The translations under genes and the position numbers were made by a program. This document shows, in pieces, positions 1 to 13,100 of a stretch of DNA of 64,000 nucleotides. The stretch spans positions 8,050,028 to 8,114,027 of the forward strand of contig OZ025278.1 in the NCBI GenBank assembly GCA_964019165.1, given 5' to 3'. Position 1 is the first letter of the stretch. The number at the start of each line of letters is the position of its first letter. This DNA is from Mastigias papua. Taxonomy: Eukaryota > Cnidaria > Scyphozoa > Rhizostomeae > Mastigiidae. The notes beneath the pieces are model-generated. The model searched no databases and had not been told where the DNA came from. It saw only the letters and a program-made list of their open reading frames with translations.

Positions 1-641
1 AAAATCAACGACTAAGGCTAATATGAGTAGGAAACATTGGCTAAACTACTGGCATCGATGCAAGCATAGATGTAAAAGACGTTTAATGCATGAGATTGAC
101 GCACTTGCACTCAATTTCAATCATAGAGCAGTATATGCACACATTGTGATTGCTTGTGATGGGCCTAAAATACGTATGTGTGCAAGGTCTGACAATACAG
201 CAATGACCACTGATCTGATGGTTATATGATATTATAAATGCTAGATTCACTGTACAAATATGCTTAGATTATGTTTTGGAGCTATGACACACGTACTTAT
301 AGTGATTGTAGGCCTTGCATAGTATTGTCACTTTTGCCACATGTAAAGCACTTTAAAGCTGTATATAGTGTAAAATCAAAGACTAAGGCTAATGTGAGTA
401 GGAAACATTGGCTAAACTACTGGCATCGATGCAAGCATAGATGTAAAGGACGGTTAATACATCAGGTTGATGCACTTGCACTCAATTTCAATCATACAGC
501 AGTATATGCACACATTGTGATTGCCTGTGACGGGCCTAAAATACGTATGTGTGCAAAGTCTGACAATACAGCAATGACCACTGATCTGATGGTTATATGA
601 TATTATAAATGCTAGATTTAATGTACAAATATGCTTAGATT

Positions 642-3609
642 ATGTTTTGGAGCTATGACACACGTACTTATAGTGATTGTAGACCCTGCATAGTATTGTC
701 AGTTTTGCCACATGTAAAGCACCTTAAAGCTGTATATAGTGTAAAATCAAAGACTAAGGCTAATATGAGTAGGAAACATTGGCTAAACAACTGGCATCGG
801 TGCAAGCATAGATGTAAAAGACGTTTAATGCATGAGATTGACGTACTTGCACTCAATTTCAATCATACAGCAGTATATGCACACATTGTGATTGCTTGTG
901 ATGGGCCTAAAATACGTATGTGTGCAAAGTCTGACAATACAGCAATGACCTCTGATCTGATGGTTATATGATATTATAAATGCTAGAATAACTGTACAAA
1001 TATGCTTAGATTATGTTTTGGAGCTATGACACACGTACTTATAGTGATTGTATGTCGTTCATAGTATTGTCAGTTTTGCCACATGTAAAGCACTTTAAAG
1101 CTGTATATAGTGTAAAATCAAAGACTAGGGCTAATATGAGTAGGAAACATTGGCTAAACTACTGGCATCGGTGCAAGCATAGATGTAAAAGACGTTTAAT
1201 GCATGAGATTGACGCACTTGCACTCAATTTCAATCATACAGCAATATATGCACACATTGTGATTGCTTGTGATGGGCCTAAAATACCTATGTGTGCAAAG
1301 TCTGACAATACAGCAATAACCACTGATCTGATGGTTATATGATATTATAAATGCTAGATTTACTGTACAACTATGCTTAGATTATGTTTTGGAGCTATGA
1401 CACACGTACTTATAGTGATTGTAGACCTTGCATAGTATTGTCAGTTTTGCCACATGTAAAGCACTTTAAAGCTGTATATAGTGAAAAAACACAGACCAAG
1501 GCTAATTTGAGTAGGAAACATTGGCTAAACTACTGGCATCGGTGCAAGCATAGATGTAAAAGACGGGTAATACATCATGTTGATGCACTAGCACTCAATT
1601 TCAATCATACAGCAGTATATGCACACATTGTGATTGCTTGTGATGGGCCCAAAATACGTATGTGTGCAAAGTCTGACAATACAGCAATGACCACTGATCT
1701 GATGGTTATATGATATTATAAATGCTAGATTTACTGTACAACTATGCTTAGATTATGTTTTGGAGCTATGACACACGTACTTATAGTGCTTGTAGACCTT
1801 GCATAGTATTGTCAGTTTTGCCACATGTAAAGCACTTTAAAGCTGTATATAGTGTAAAATCAAAGACTAAGGCTAATATGAGTAGGAAACATTGGCTAAA
1901 CTACTGGCATCGCTGCAAGCATAGATGTAAAAGACGTTTAATGCATGAGATTGACGCAGTTGCACTCAATTTCAATCATACAGCTATATATGCACACATT
2001 GTGATTGCTTGTGATGGGCCTAAAATACGTATGTGTGCAAAGTCTGACAATACAGCAATGACCACTGATCTGATGGTTATATGATATTATAAATGCTAGA
2101 TTTAATGTACAAATATGCTTAGATTATGTTTTGGAGCTATGACACACGTACTTATAGTGATTGTAGACCCTGCATAGTATTGTCAGTTTTGCCACATGTA
2201 AAGCACTTTAAAGCTGTATATAGTGTAAAATCAAAGACTAAGGCTAATATGAGTAGGAAACATTGGCTAAACAACTGGCATCGGTGCAAGCATAGATGTA
2301 AAAGACGTTTAATGCATGAGATTGACGTACTTGCACTCAATTTCAATCATACAGCAGTATATGCACACATTGTGATTGCTTGTGATGGGCCTAAAATACG
2401 TATGTGTGCAAAGTCTGACAATACAGCAATGACCTCTGATCTGATGGTTATATGATATTATAAATGCTAGAATAACTGTACAAATATGCTTAGATTATGT
2501 TTTGGAGCTATGACACACGTACTTATAGTGATTGTACACCTTGCATAGTATTGTCCGTTTTGCCACATGTAAAGCACTTTAAAGCTGTATATAGTGTAAA
2601 ATCAAAGACTAGGGCTAATATGAGTAGGAAACATTGGCTAAACTACTGGCATCGGTGCAAGCATAGATGTAAAAGACGTTTAATGCATGAGATTGACGCA
2701 CTTGCACTCAATTTCAATCATACAGCAATATATGCACACATTGTGATTGCTTGTGATGGGCCTAAAATACGTATGTGTGCAAAGTCTGACAATACAGCAA
2801 TAACCACTGATCTGATGGTTATATGATATTATAAATGCTAGATTTACTGTACAACTATGCTTAGATTATGTTTTGGAGCTATGACACACGTACTTATAGT
2901 GATTGTAGACCTTGCATAGTATTGTCAGTTTTGCCACATGTAAAGCACTTTAAAGCTGTATATAGTGAAAAAACACAGACCAAGGCTAATTTGAGTAGGA
3001 AACATTGGCTAAACTACTGGCATCGGTGCAAGCATAGATGTAAAAGACGGGTAATACATCATGTTGATGCACTAGCACTCAATTTCAATCATACAGCAGT
3101 ATATGCACACATTGTGATTGCTTGTGATGGGCCTAAAATACGTATGTGTGCAAAGTCTGACAATACAGCAATGACCACTGATCTGATGGTTATATGATAT
3201 TATAAATGCTAGATTTACTGTACAACTATGCTTAGATTATGTTTTGGAGCTATGACACACGTACTTATAGTGCTTGTAGACCTTGCATAGTATTGTCAGT
3301 TTTGCCACATGTAAAGCACTTTAAAGCTGTATATAGTGTAAAATCAAAGACTAAGGCTAATATGAGTAGGAAACATTGGCTAAACTACTGGCATCGCTGC
3401 AAGCATAGATGTAAAAGACGTTTAATGCATGAGATTGACGCAGTTGCACTCAATTTCAATCATACAGCTATATATGCACACATTGTGATTGCTTGTGATG
3501 GGCCTAAAATACGTATGTGTGCAAAGTCTGACAATACAGCAATGACCACTGATCTGATGGTTATATGATATTATAAATGCTAGATTAAATGTACAAATAT
3601 GCTTAGATT
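642..3609 (+). repeat. Four-monomer higher-order repeat, two copies (1484 bp each)
   Basis: The monomers at 642, 1013, 1384 and 1755 recur in the same order at 2126, 2497, 2868 and 3239. Diagnostic variants match pairwise: EIDVLALN, an AGGGCTAAT variant, SEKTQTK with a HHV change, then SACRPC with DAVALN. This is a 4-mer unit duplicated once. The last three types appear again near 9441-10512, so the unit has spread within the array. Confidence 0.9.
2497..2826 (+). other. Representative 109-codon ORF of the satellite monomer
   Basis: One example of a frame found intact at exactly 109 codons in 36 monomers (34 forward, 2 inverted). The predicted peptide starts MFWSYDTRTYSD, ends TTDLMVI, and is rich in His, Cys, Lys and Trp; it has no signal peptide, membrane segment or recognised domain. 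The monomer length is not a multiple of three and every copy has its own stop, so copies do not fuse into one long protein. A TATTATAAATG stretch about 50 bp upstream resembles a TATA box, but this is weak. Amino-acid-changing differences between copies are common and many monomers are frameshifted, so the frame may persist only through homogenisation. I do not claim it is expressed. Confidence 0.3.
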
Positions 3610-4349
3610 ATGGTTTGGAGCTATGATACACGTACTTATAGCGATTGTAGGAAGTTCATAGTAGTGTCAGTTTTGCCACTTCTAAAGACCTGTAAACCTG
3701 AATATAATGTAACAAAAAGACTAAGGCGAATTTGAGTAGGAAACATTGGCTAAACTACTGGCATTGATGCAAGCATAGATGTAAAAGACGTTTAATGCAT
3801 GAGATGCCCGTACCTCCACTCAATTTCAATCATACAGCAGTATATGCACATATTGTGATTGCTTGTGATGGGCCTAACATACGTATGTATGCAATATCTG
3901 ACAATACAGCAATGACCACTGATCTTATGGTCATATGATATTATAAATGCTAGATTCACTGTACAAATATGCTTAGATTATGTTTTGGAGCTATGACACA
4001 CGTACTTATAGCGATTGTAGGCAGTTCATAGTAGTGTCAGTTTTGCCACATCTAAAGACCTGTAAACCTGAATATAATGTAACAAAAAGACTTAGGCGAA
4101 TTTGAGTAGGAAACATTGGCTAAAGTACTGGCATCGATGCAAGCATAGATGTAAAACACATTTAATGCATGAGATGACCGTACCTCCACTCAAATTCAAT
4201 CATACAGCAGTATATGCACATATTGTGATTGCCTGTGATGGGCCTAACATACGTATGTATGCAATATCTGACAATACAGCAATGACCACTGATCTTATGG
4301 TCATATGATATTATAAATGCTAGATTCACTGTACAAATATGCTTAGATT
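3610..4349 (+). repeat. Type B satellite monomers that have lost the ORF (2 x 370 bp)
   Basis: These two monomers have GCAGTTCATAGTAGTG or GAAGTTCATAGTAGTG and AATATAATGTAACAAAAAGA where type A has a longer version. They are 370 bp; the missing base shifts the 109-codon frame into a TGA just before GTAGGAAACATTGG. Similar copies recur near 10552, 14270, 15380 and 16120. They are as well maintained as type A. Confidence 0.85.
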
Positions 4350-6919
4350 ATGTTTTGGAGCTATGACACACGTACTTATGGTGATCGTATGTCGTTCATA
4401 GTATTGTCAGTTTTGCCACATGTAAAGCACTTTAAAGCTGTATATAGAGTAAAATCAAAGACTAAGGCTAATTTGAGTAGGAAACATTGGCCAAACTACT
4501 GGCATCCATGCAAGCATAGATGTCAAAGACGTGTAATGTATGAGATGACGTACCTCCACTCAATTTCAATCACACAGCAGTATATGCGCATAGTGTGATT
4601 GTTTACGATGGGCCTAACATACGTATGTATGCAACGTCTGACAATACAGTAATGACCACTGATCTTATGGTCATATGATATTATAAATACTAGATTCACT
4701 GTACAAATATGCTTAGATTATGTTTTGGAGCTATGAAACACCTACTTATAGTTAGTGTAGGCCTTGCATAGCATTGTCACTTTTGCCACATGTAAAGCAA
4801 TTTACAGCTGTATATAGTGAAAAACACAGACTAAGGCTAATTTGAGTAGGAAACATTTGGCTAAACTACTGGCATCGGTGCAAGCATAGATGTAAAACAC
4901 ATTTAATGCATGAGATGACCGTACCTCCACTCAAATTCAATCATACAGCAGTATATGCACATATTGTGATTGCCTGTGATGGGCCTAACATACGTATGTA
5001 TGCAATATCTGACAATACAGCAATGGCCACTGATCTTATGGTCATATGATATTATAAATGCTAGATTCACTGTACAAATATGCTTAGATTATGTTTTGGA
5101 GCTATGACACACGTACTTATGGTGATCGTATGTCGTTCATAGTATTGTCAGTTTTGCCACATGTAAAGCACTTTAAAGCTGTATATAGAGTAAAATCAAA
5201 GACTAAGGCTAATTTGAGTAGGAAACATTGGCCAAACTACTGGCATCCATGCAAGCATAGATGTCAAAGACGTGTAATGTATGAGATGACGTACCTCCAC
5301 TCAATTTCAATCACACAGCAGTATATGCGCATAGTGTGATTGTTTACGATGGGCCTAACATACGTATGTATGCAACGTCTGACAATACAGTAATGACCAC
5401 TGATCTTATGGTCATATGATATTATAAATACTAGATTCACTGTACAAATATGCTTAGATTATGTTTTGGAGCTTTGACACACGTACTTATAGTGATTGTA
5501 GGCCTTGTATAGCATTGTCAGTTTTGCCACATGTAAAGCACTTTACAGCTGTCTATAGTGTAAAAACAAAGACTAAGGCTAATTTGAGTAGGAAACATTG
5601 GCTAAACTACTGGCATCGATGCAAGCATAAATGTAAAAGACATTTAATGCATGAGATGACCGTACCTCCACTCAATTTCAATCATACAGCAGTATATGCG
5701 CATAGTGTGATTGTTTACGATGGGCCTAACATACGTATGTATGCAAAGTCTGACAATACAGTAATGACCACTGATCTTATGGTCAAATGATATTATAAAT
5801 GCTAGATTCACTGTACAAATATGCTTAGATTATGTTTTGGAGCTATGATACACCTACTTATAGTTATTGTATGCCTTGCATAGCATTGTCAGTTTTGCCA
5901 CATGTAAAGCAATTTACAGCTGTATATAGTGAAAAAACACAGACTAAGGCTAATTTGAGTAGGAAACATTTGGCTAAACTACTGGCATCGGTGCAAGCAT
6001 AGATGTAAAACACATTTAATGCATGAGATGACCGTACCTCCGCTCAAATTCAATCATACAGCAGTATATGCACATATTGTGATTGCTTGTGATGGGCCTA
6101 ACATACGTATGTATGCAATATCTGACAATACAGCAATGACCACTGATCTTATGGACATATGATATTATAAATGCTAGATTCACTGTACAAATATGCTTAG
6201 ATTATGTTTTGGAGCTATGACACACGTACTTATGGTGATCGTATGTCGTTCATAGTATTGTCAGTTTTGCCACATGTAAAGCACTTTAAAGCTGTATATA
6301 GAGTAAAATCAAAGACTAAGGCTAATTTGAGTAGGAAACATTGGCTGAACTACTGGCATCGATGCAAGCATAGATGTAAAAGACGTGTAATGCATGAGAT
6401 GACGTACCTCCACTCAATTTCAATCACACAGCAGTATATGCGCATAGTGTGATTGTTTACGATGGGCCTAACATACGTATGTATGCAACGTCTGACAATA
6501 CAGTAATGACCACTGATCTTATGGTCATATGATATTATAAATACTAGATTCACTGTACAAATATGCTTAGATTATGTTTTGGAGCTTTGACACACGTAAT
6601 TATAGTGATTGTAGGCCTTGTATAGCATTGTCAGTTTTGCCACACGTAAAGCACTTTAAAGTTGTCTATAGCGTAAAACCAAAGACTAAGGCTAATTTGA
6701 GTAGGAAACATTGGCTAAACTACTGGCATCGATGCAAGCATAGATGTAAAAGATGTTTAATGCATGAGAAAGACGTACTTGAACTCAATTTCAATCATAC
6801 AGCAGTATATGCACATAGTGTGATTGTTTGCGATGGGCCTAACATACGTATGTATGCAATATCTCACAATACAGCAATGACCACTGATCTGATTGTCAAA
6901 TGATATTATAAATGCTAGA

Positions 6920-7184
6920 GTCACTCTATGGGTGAGTGGCCACGTGGTTAGAGCGCTTAACTGCCGTGCGAAACATCGATGGTTCGAGACGAACCCTCGG
7001 ATCAAAGTTAGGATGCTTGCTCACTGGTCACCCAGCAGCAAATGGGTACTTGGTGGCAACACTGGGGAAATTAAAGGAGGCGAGGAAAGGACCTGGCCAC
7101 CCTACCTCACTAGGCCGGCGGCTGAGGATAAGTGTCTCTCTAATGGGCACTCGCCCAACGTACGGAATCGTACACGGGACTCAT
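6920..7184 (+). mobile_element. tRNA-derived SINE, copy 1, inside a satellite monomer
   Basis: A 265-bp insert flanked by a CTAGA duplication (6915-6919 and 7185-7189). Its head, GGGTGAGTGGCCACGTGG followed by TTAGAGCGC, fits a pol III A box; GGTTCGAGACG about 45 bp further on fits a B box and is followed by GAACCC, as in a tRNA T-arm. The remainder is an unrelated GC-richer body. The tRNA-like part does not fold into a convincing cloverleaf, so this is a SINE and not a working tRNA gene. Protein-like frames across it are incidental. Confidence 0.85.
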
Positions 7185-10100
7185 CTAGATTCACTGTACA
7201 TATATGCTTAGACTATGTTTTGGAGCTATGAAACACGTTCTTATACTGATTGTAGGCATTGCATACTATTGTCAGTTTTGCCAAATGTAAAGCACTTTAA
7301 AGCTGTATATAGTGACAAATCAAAGACTAAGGCTAATTTGAGTAATAAACATTGGCTAAACTACTGGCAACAGTGCAAGCATAGGTGTAAAAGAAGTTTA
7401 ATGCATGAGATGGACGCACTTCCCCTCAATGTCAATCAAATAACAGTATATGCACACATTGTGATTGCTTGTGATTGGCCAAAAATACGTATGTGTGCAA
7501 AGTCTGACAATATAGCAATGACCACTGATCTTATGGTCATATGATATTATAAATGCTAGATTCACTGTACAAATATGCTTAGATTATGTTTTGGAGCTAT
7601 GACAAACGTACTTATAGTGATTGTAGACCTTGCATAGTATTGTCAGTTTTGCGACAAGTTAAGCACTCTAAAGCTGTATATAGTGTAAAAACACAGACTA
7701 AGGATAATTTGAGTAGGAAACATTGGCTAAACTACTGGCATCGGTGCAACTATAGATGTAAAAGATGTTTGGTGCATGCGATTGACGCACTTCCACTCAA
7801 TTTCAATCATATAGCAGTATGTGCATATATTGTGATTACTTGTGATGGGCCCAAAATACGTATGTGTGCAAAGTCTGACAATACAGCAATGACGACAGAT
7901 CTGATGGTTATATGATATTATAAATGCTAGATTCACTGTACAAATATGCTTAGATTATGTTTTGGAGCTATGACACACGTACTTATAGTGATTGTAGACC
8001 TTGCATAGTATTGTCAGTTTTGCCACATGTAAAGCACTTTACTGCTGTATATAGTGTAAAATCAACGACTAAGGCTAATATGAGTAGGACACATTGGCTA
8101 AACTACTGGCATCGATGCAAGCATAGATGTAAAAGACGTTTAATGCATGAGATTGACGCACTTCCACTCAATTTCAATCATAGAGCAGTATATGCACACA
8201 TTGTGATTGCTTGTGATGGGCCTAAAATACGTATGTGTGCAAGGTCTGACAATACAGCAATGACCACTGATCTGATGGTTATATGATATTATAAATGCTA
8301 GATTCACTGTACAAATATGCTTAGATTATGTTTTGGAGCTATGACACACGTACGTATAGTGATTGTAGACCCTGCATAGTATTGTCAGTTTTGCCACATG
8401 TAAAGCACTTTAAAGCTGTATATAGTGTAAAATCAAAGACTAAGGCTAATATGAGTAGGAAACATTGGCTAAACAACTGGCATCGGTGCAAGCATAGATG
8501 TAAAAGACGTTTAATGCATGAGATTGACGCACTTGCACTCAATTTCAATCATAGAGCAGTATATGCACACATTGTGATTGCTTGTGATGGGCCTAAAATA
8601 CGTATGTGTGCAAGGTCTGACAATACAGCAATGACCACTGATCTGATGGTTATATGATATTATAAATGCTAGATTCACTGTACAAATATGCTTAGATTAT
8701 GTTTTGGAGCTATGACACACGTACTTATAGTGATTGTAGGTCTTGCATAGTATTGTCACTTTTGCCACATGTAAAGCACTTTAAAGCTGTATATAGTGTA
8801 AAATCAAAGACTAAGGCTAATGTGAGTAGGAAACATTGGCTAAACTACTGGCATCGATGCAAGCATAGATGTAAAGGACGGTTAATACATCAGGTTGATG
8901 CACTTGCACTCAATTTCAATCATACAGCAGTATATGCACACATTGTGATTGCCTGTGATGGGCCTAAAATACGTATATGTGCAAAGTCTGACAATACAGC
9001 AATGTCAACTGATCTGATGGTTATATGATATTATAAATGCTAGATTTACTGTACAAATATGCTTAGATTATGTTTTGGAGCTATGACACACGTACGTATA
9101 GTGATTGTAGACCCTGCATAGTATTGTCAGTTTTGCCACATGTAAAGCACTTTAAAGCTGTATATAGTGTAAAATCAAAGACTAAGGCTAATATGAGTAG
9201 GAAACATTGGCTAAACTACTGGCATCGATGCAAGCATAGATGTAAAGGACGGTTAATACATCAGGTTGATGCACTTGCACTCAATTTCAATCATACAGCA
9301 GTATATGCACACATTGTGATTGCTTGTGATGGGCCTAAAATACGTATGTGTGCAAAGTCTGACAATACAGCAATGTCAACTGATCTGATGGTTATATGAT
9401 ATTATAAATGCTAGATTTACTGTACAAATATGCTTAGATTATGTTTTGGAGCTATGACACACGTACTTATAGTGATTGTAGACCTTGCATAGTATTGTCA
9501 GTTTTGCCACATGTAAAGCACTTTAAAGCTGTATATAGTGTAAAATCAAAGACTAGGGCTAATATGAGTAGGAAACATTGGCTAAACTACTGGCATCGGT
9601 GCAAGCATAGATGTAAAAGACGTTTAATGCATGAGATTGACGCACTTGCACTTAATTTCAATCATACAGCAATATATGCAAACATTGTGATTGCTTGTGA
9701 TGGGCCTAAAATACGTATGTGTGCAAAGTCTGACAATACAGCAATGACCACTGATCTGATGGTTATATGATATTATAAATGCTAGATTCACTGTACAAAT
9801 ATGCTTAGATTATGTTTTGGAGCTATGACACACGTACTTATAGTGATTGTAGACCTTGCATAGTATTGTCAGTTTTGCCACATGTAAAGCACTTTAAAGC
9901 TGTATATAGTGAAAAAACACAGACCAAGGCTAATTTGAGTAGGAAACATTGGCTAAACTACTGGCATCGGTGCAAGCATAGATGTAAAAGACGGGTAATA
10001 CATCATGTTGATGCACTTGCACTCAATTTCAATCATACAGCAGTATATGCACACAGTGTGATTGCTTGTGATGGGCCCAAAATACGTATGTGTGCAAAGT

Positions 10101-13100
10101 CTGACAATACAGCAATGACCACTGATCTGATGGTTATATGATATTATAAATGCTAGATTTACTGTACAAATATGCTTAGATTATGTTTTGGAGCTATGAC
10201 ACACGTACTTATAGTGCTTGTAGACCTTGCATAGTATTGTCAGTTTTGCCACATGTAAAGCACTTTAAAGCTGTATATAGTGTAAAATCAAAGACTAAGG
10301 CTAATATGAGTAGGAAACATTGGCTAAACTACTGGCATCGGTGCAAGCATAGATGTAAAAGACGTTTAATGCATGAGATTGACGCAGTTGCACTCAATTT
10401 CAATCATACAGCTATATATGCACACATTGTGATTGCTTGTGATGGGCCTAAAATACGTATGTGTGCAAAGTCTGACAATACAGCAATGACCACTGATCTG
10501 ATGGTTATATGATATTATAAATGCTAGATTAAATGTACAAATATGCTTAGATTATGGTTTGGAGCTATGATACACGTACTTATAGCGATTGTAGGCAGTT
10601 CATAGTAGTGTCAGTTTTGCCACTTCTAAAGACCTGTAAACCTGAATATAATGTAACAAAAAGACTACGGCGAATTCGAGTAGGAAACATTGGCTAAACT
10701 ACTGGCATTGATGCAAGCATAGATGTAAAAGACGTTTAATGCATGAGATGCCCGTACCTCAACTCAATTTCAATCATACAGCAGTATATGCACATATTGT
10801 GATTGCTTGTGATGGGCCTAACATACGTATATATGCAATATCTGACAATACAGCAATGACCACTGATCTTATGGTCATATGATATTATAAATGCTAGATT
10901 GACTGTACAAATATGCTTAGATTATGTTTTGGAGCTATGACACACGTACTTATGGTAATTGTATGTCGTTCATAGTATTGTCAGTTTTGCCACATGTAAA
11001 GCACTTTAAAGCTGTATATAGTGTTTAAACAAGGACTAAGGCTAATTTGAGTAGGAAACATTGGCTAAACTACTGGCATCGGTGCAAGCATAGACGTAAA
11101 TGATATTTACTGCATGAGATTTACGCACCTCCCCATCAATGTCAATCATACAAGAGTATTTGCACACATTGTGATTGCCTGTCATGGGCCTAACATGCGT
11201 ATGTGTGCAATGTATGACAATACAGCAATGACCACTGATCTGATGGTCATATGATATTATAAATGCTAGATTCACTGTACAAATATGCTTAGATTATGTT
11301 TTGGAGCTATGACACACGTACTTATAGCGATTGTAGGCAGTTCATAGTAGTGTCAGTTTTGCCACATCTAAAGACCTGTAAACCTGAATATAATGTAACA
11401 AAAAGACTTAGGCGAATTTGAGTAGGAAACATTGGCTAAAGTACTGGCATCGATTCAAGCATAGATGTAAAAGACGTTTAATGCATGAGATGACCGTACC
11501 TCCACTCAATTTCAATCATACAGCAGTATATGCGCATAGTGTGATTGTTTACGATGGGCCTAACATACGTATGTATGCAACGTCTGACAATACAGTAATG
11601 ACCACTGATCTTATGGTCATATGATATTATAAATACTAGATTCACTGTACAAATATGCTTAGATTATGTTTTGGAGCTTTGACACACGTACTTATAGTGA
11701 TTGTAGGCCTTGTATAGCATTGTCAGTTTTGCCACATGTAAAGCACTTTACAGCTGTCTATAGTGTAAAAAACAAAGACTAAGGCTAATTTGAGTAGGAA
11801 ACATTGGCTAAACTACTGGCATCGATGCAAGCATAAATGTAAAAGACGTTTAATGCATGAGATGACCGTACCTCCACTCCATTTCAATCATACAGCAGTA
11901 TATGCGCATAGTGTGATTGTTTACGATGGGCCTAACATACGTATGTATGCAAAGTCTGACAATACAGTAATGACCACTGATCTTATGGTCATATGATATT
12001 ATAAATGCTAGATTCACTGTACAAATATGCTTAGATTATGTTTTGGAGCTATGATACACCTACTTATAGTTATTGTATGCCTTGCATAGCATTGTCAGTT
12101 TTGCCACATGTAAAGCAATTTACAGCTGTATATAGTGAAAAAACACAGACTAAGGCTAATTTGAGTAGGAAACATTTGGCTAAACTACTGGCATCGGTGC
12201 AAGCATAGATGTAAAACACATTTAATGCATGAGATGACCGTACCTCCACTCAAATTCAATCATACAGCAGTATATGCACATATTGTGATTGCTTGTGATG
12301 GGCCTAACATACGTATGTATGCAATATCTGACAATACAGCAATGACCACTGATCTTATGGACATATGATATTATAAATGCTAGATTCACTGTACAAATAT
12401 GCTTAGATTATGTTTTGGAGCTATGACACACGTACTTATGGTGATCGTATGTCGTTCATAGTATTGTCAGTTTTGCCACATGTAAAGCGCTTTAAAGCTG
12501 TATATAGTGTAAAATCAAAGACTAAGGCTAATTTGAGTAGGAAACATTGGCTAAACTACTGGCAACAGTGCAAGCATAGGTGTAAAAGAAGTTTAATGCA
12601 TGAGATGGACGCACTTCCCCTCAATGTCAATCAAAGAACAGTATATGCACACATTGTGATTGCTTGTGATTGGCCAAAAATACGTATGTGTGCAAAGTCT
12701 GACAATATAGAAATGACCACTGATCTGATGGTTATATGATATTATAAATGCTAGATTTACTGTACAAATATGCTTAGATTATGTTTTGGAGCTATGACAC
12801 ACGTACGTATAGTGATTGTAGACCCTGCATAGTATTGTCAGTTTTGCCACATGTAAAGCAATTTAAAGCTGTATATAGTGTAAAATCAAAGACTAAGGCT
12901 AATATGAGTAGGAAACATTGGCTAAACAACTGGCATCGGTGCAAGCATAGATGTAAAAGACGTTTAATGCATGAGATTGACGCACTTGCACTCAATTTCA
13001 ATCATAGAGCAGTATATGCACACATTGTGATTGCTTGTGATGGGCCTAAAATACGTATGTGTGCAAGGTCTGACAATACAGCAATGACCACTGATCTGAT

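Noticed and set aside
668..862. Minus-strand frames in the satellite (also 2152, 8339, 12792 and others)
   Set aside because: Antisense shadows of the monomer; they appear and vanish with single substitutions and resemble no protein.
6930..7002. Functional tRNA gene
   Set aside because: A and B boxes are present, but no good acceptor and anticodon stems form, and the sequence continues as a SINE body.
6893..7231. Protein-coding frames of 112 and 91 codons across each SINE
   Set aside because: They span the SINE and its satellite flanks, overlap in two frames and begin in unrelated sequence; A and B boxes explain the region better.
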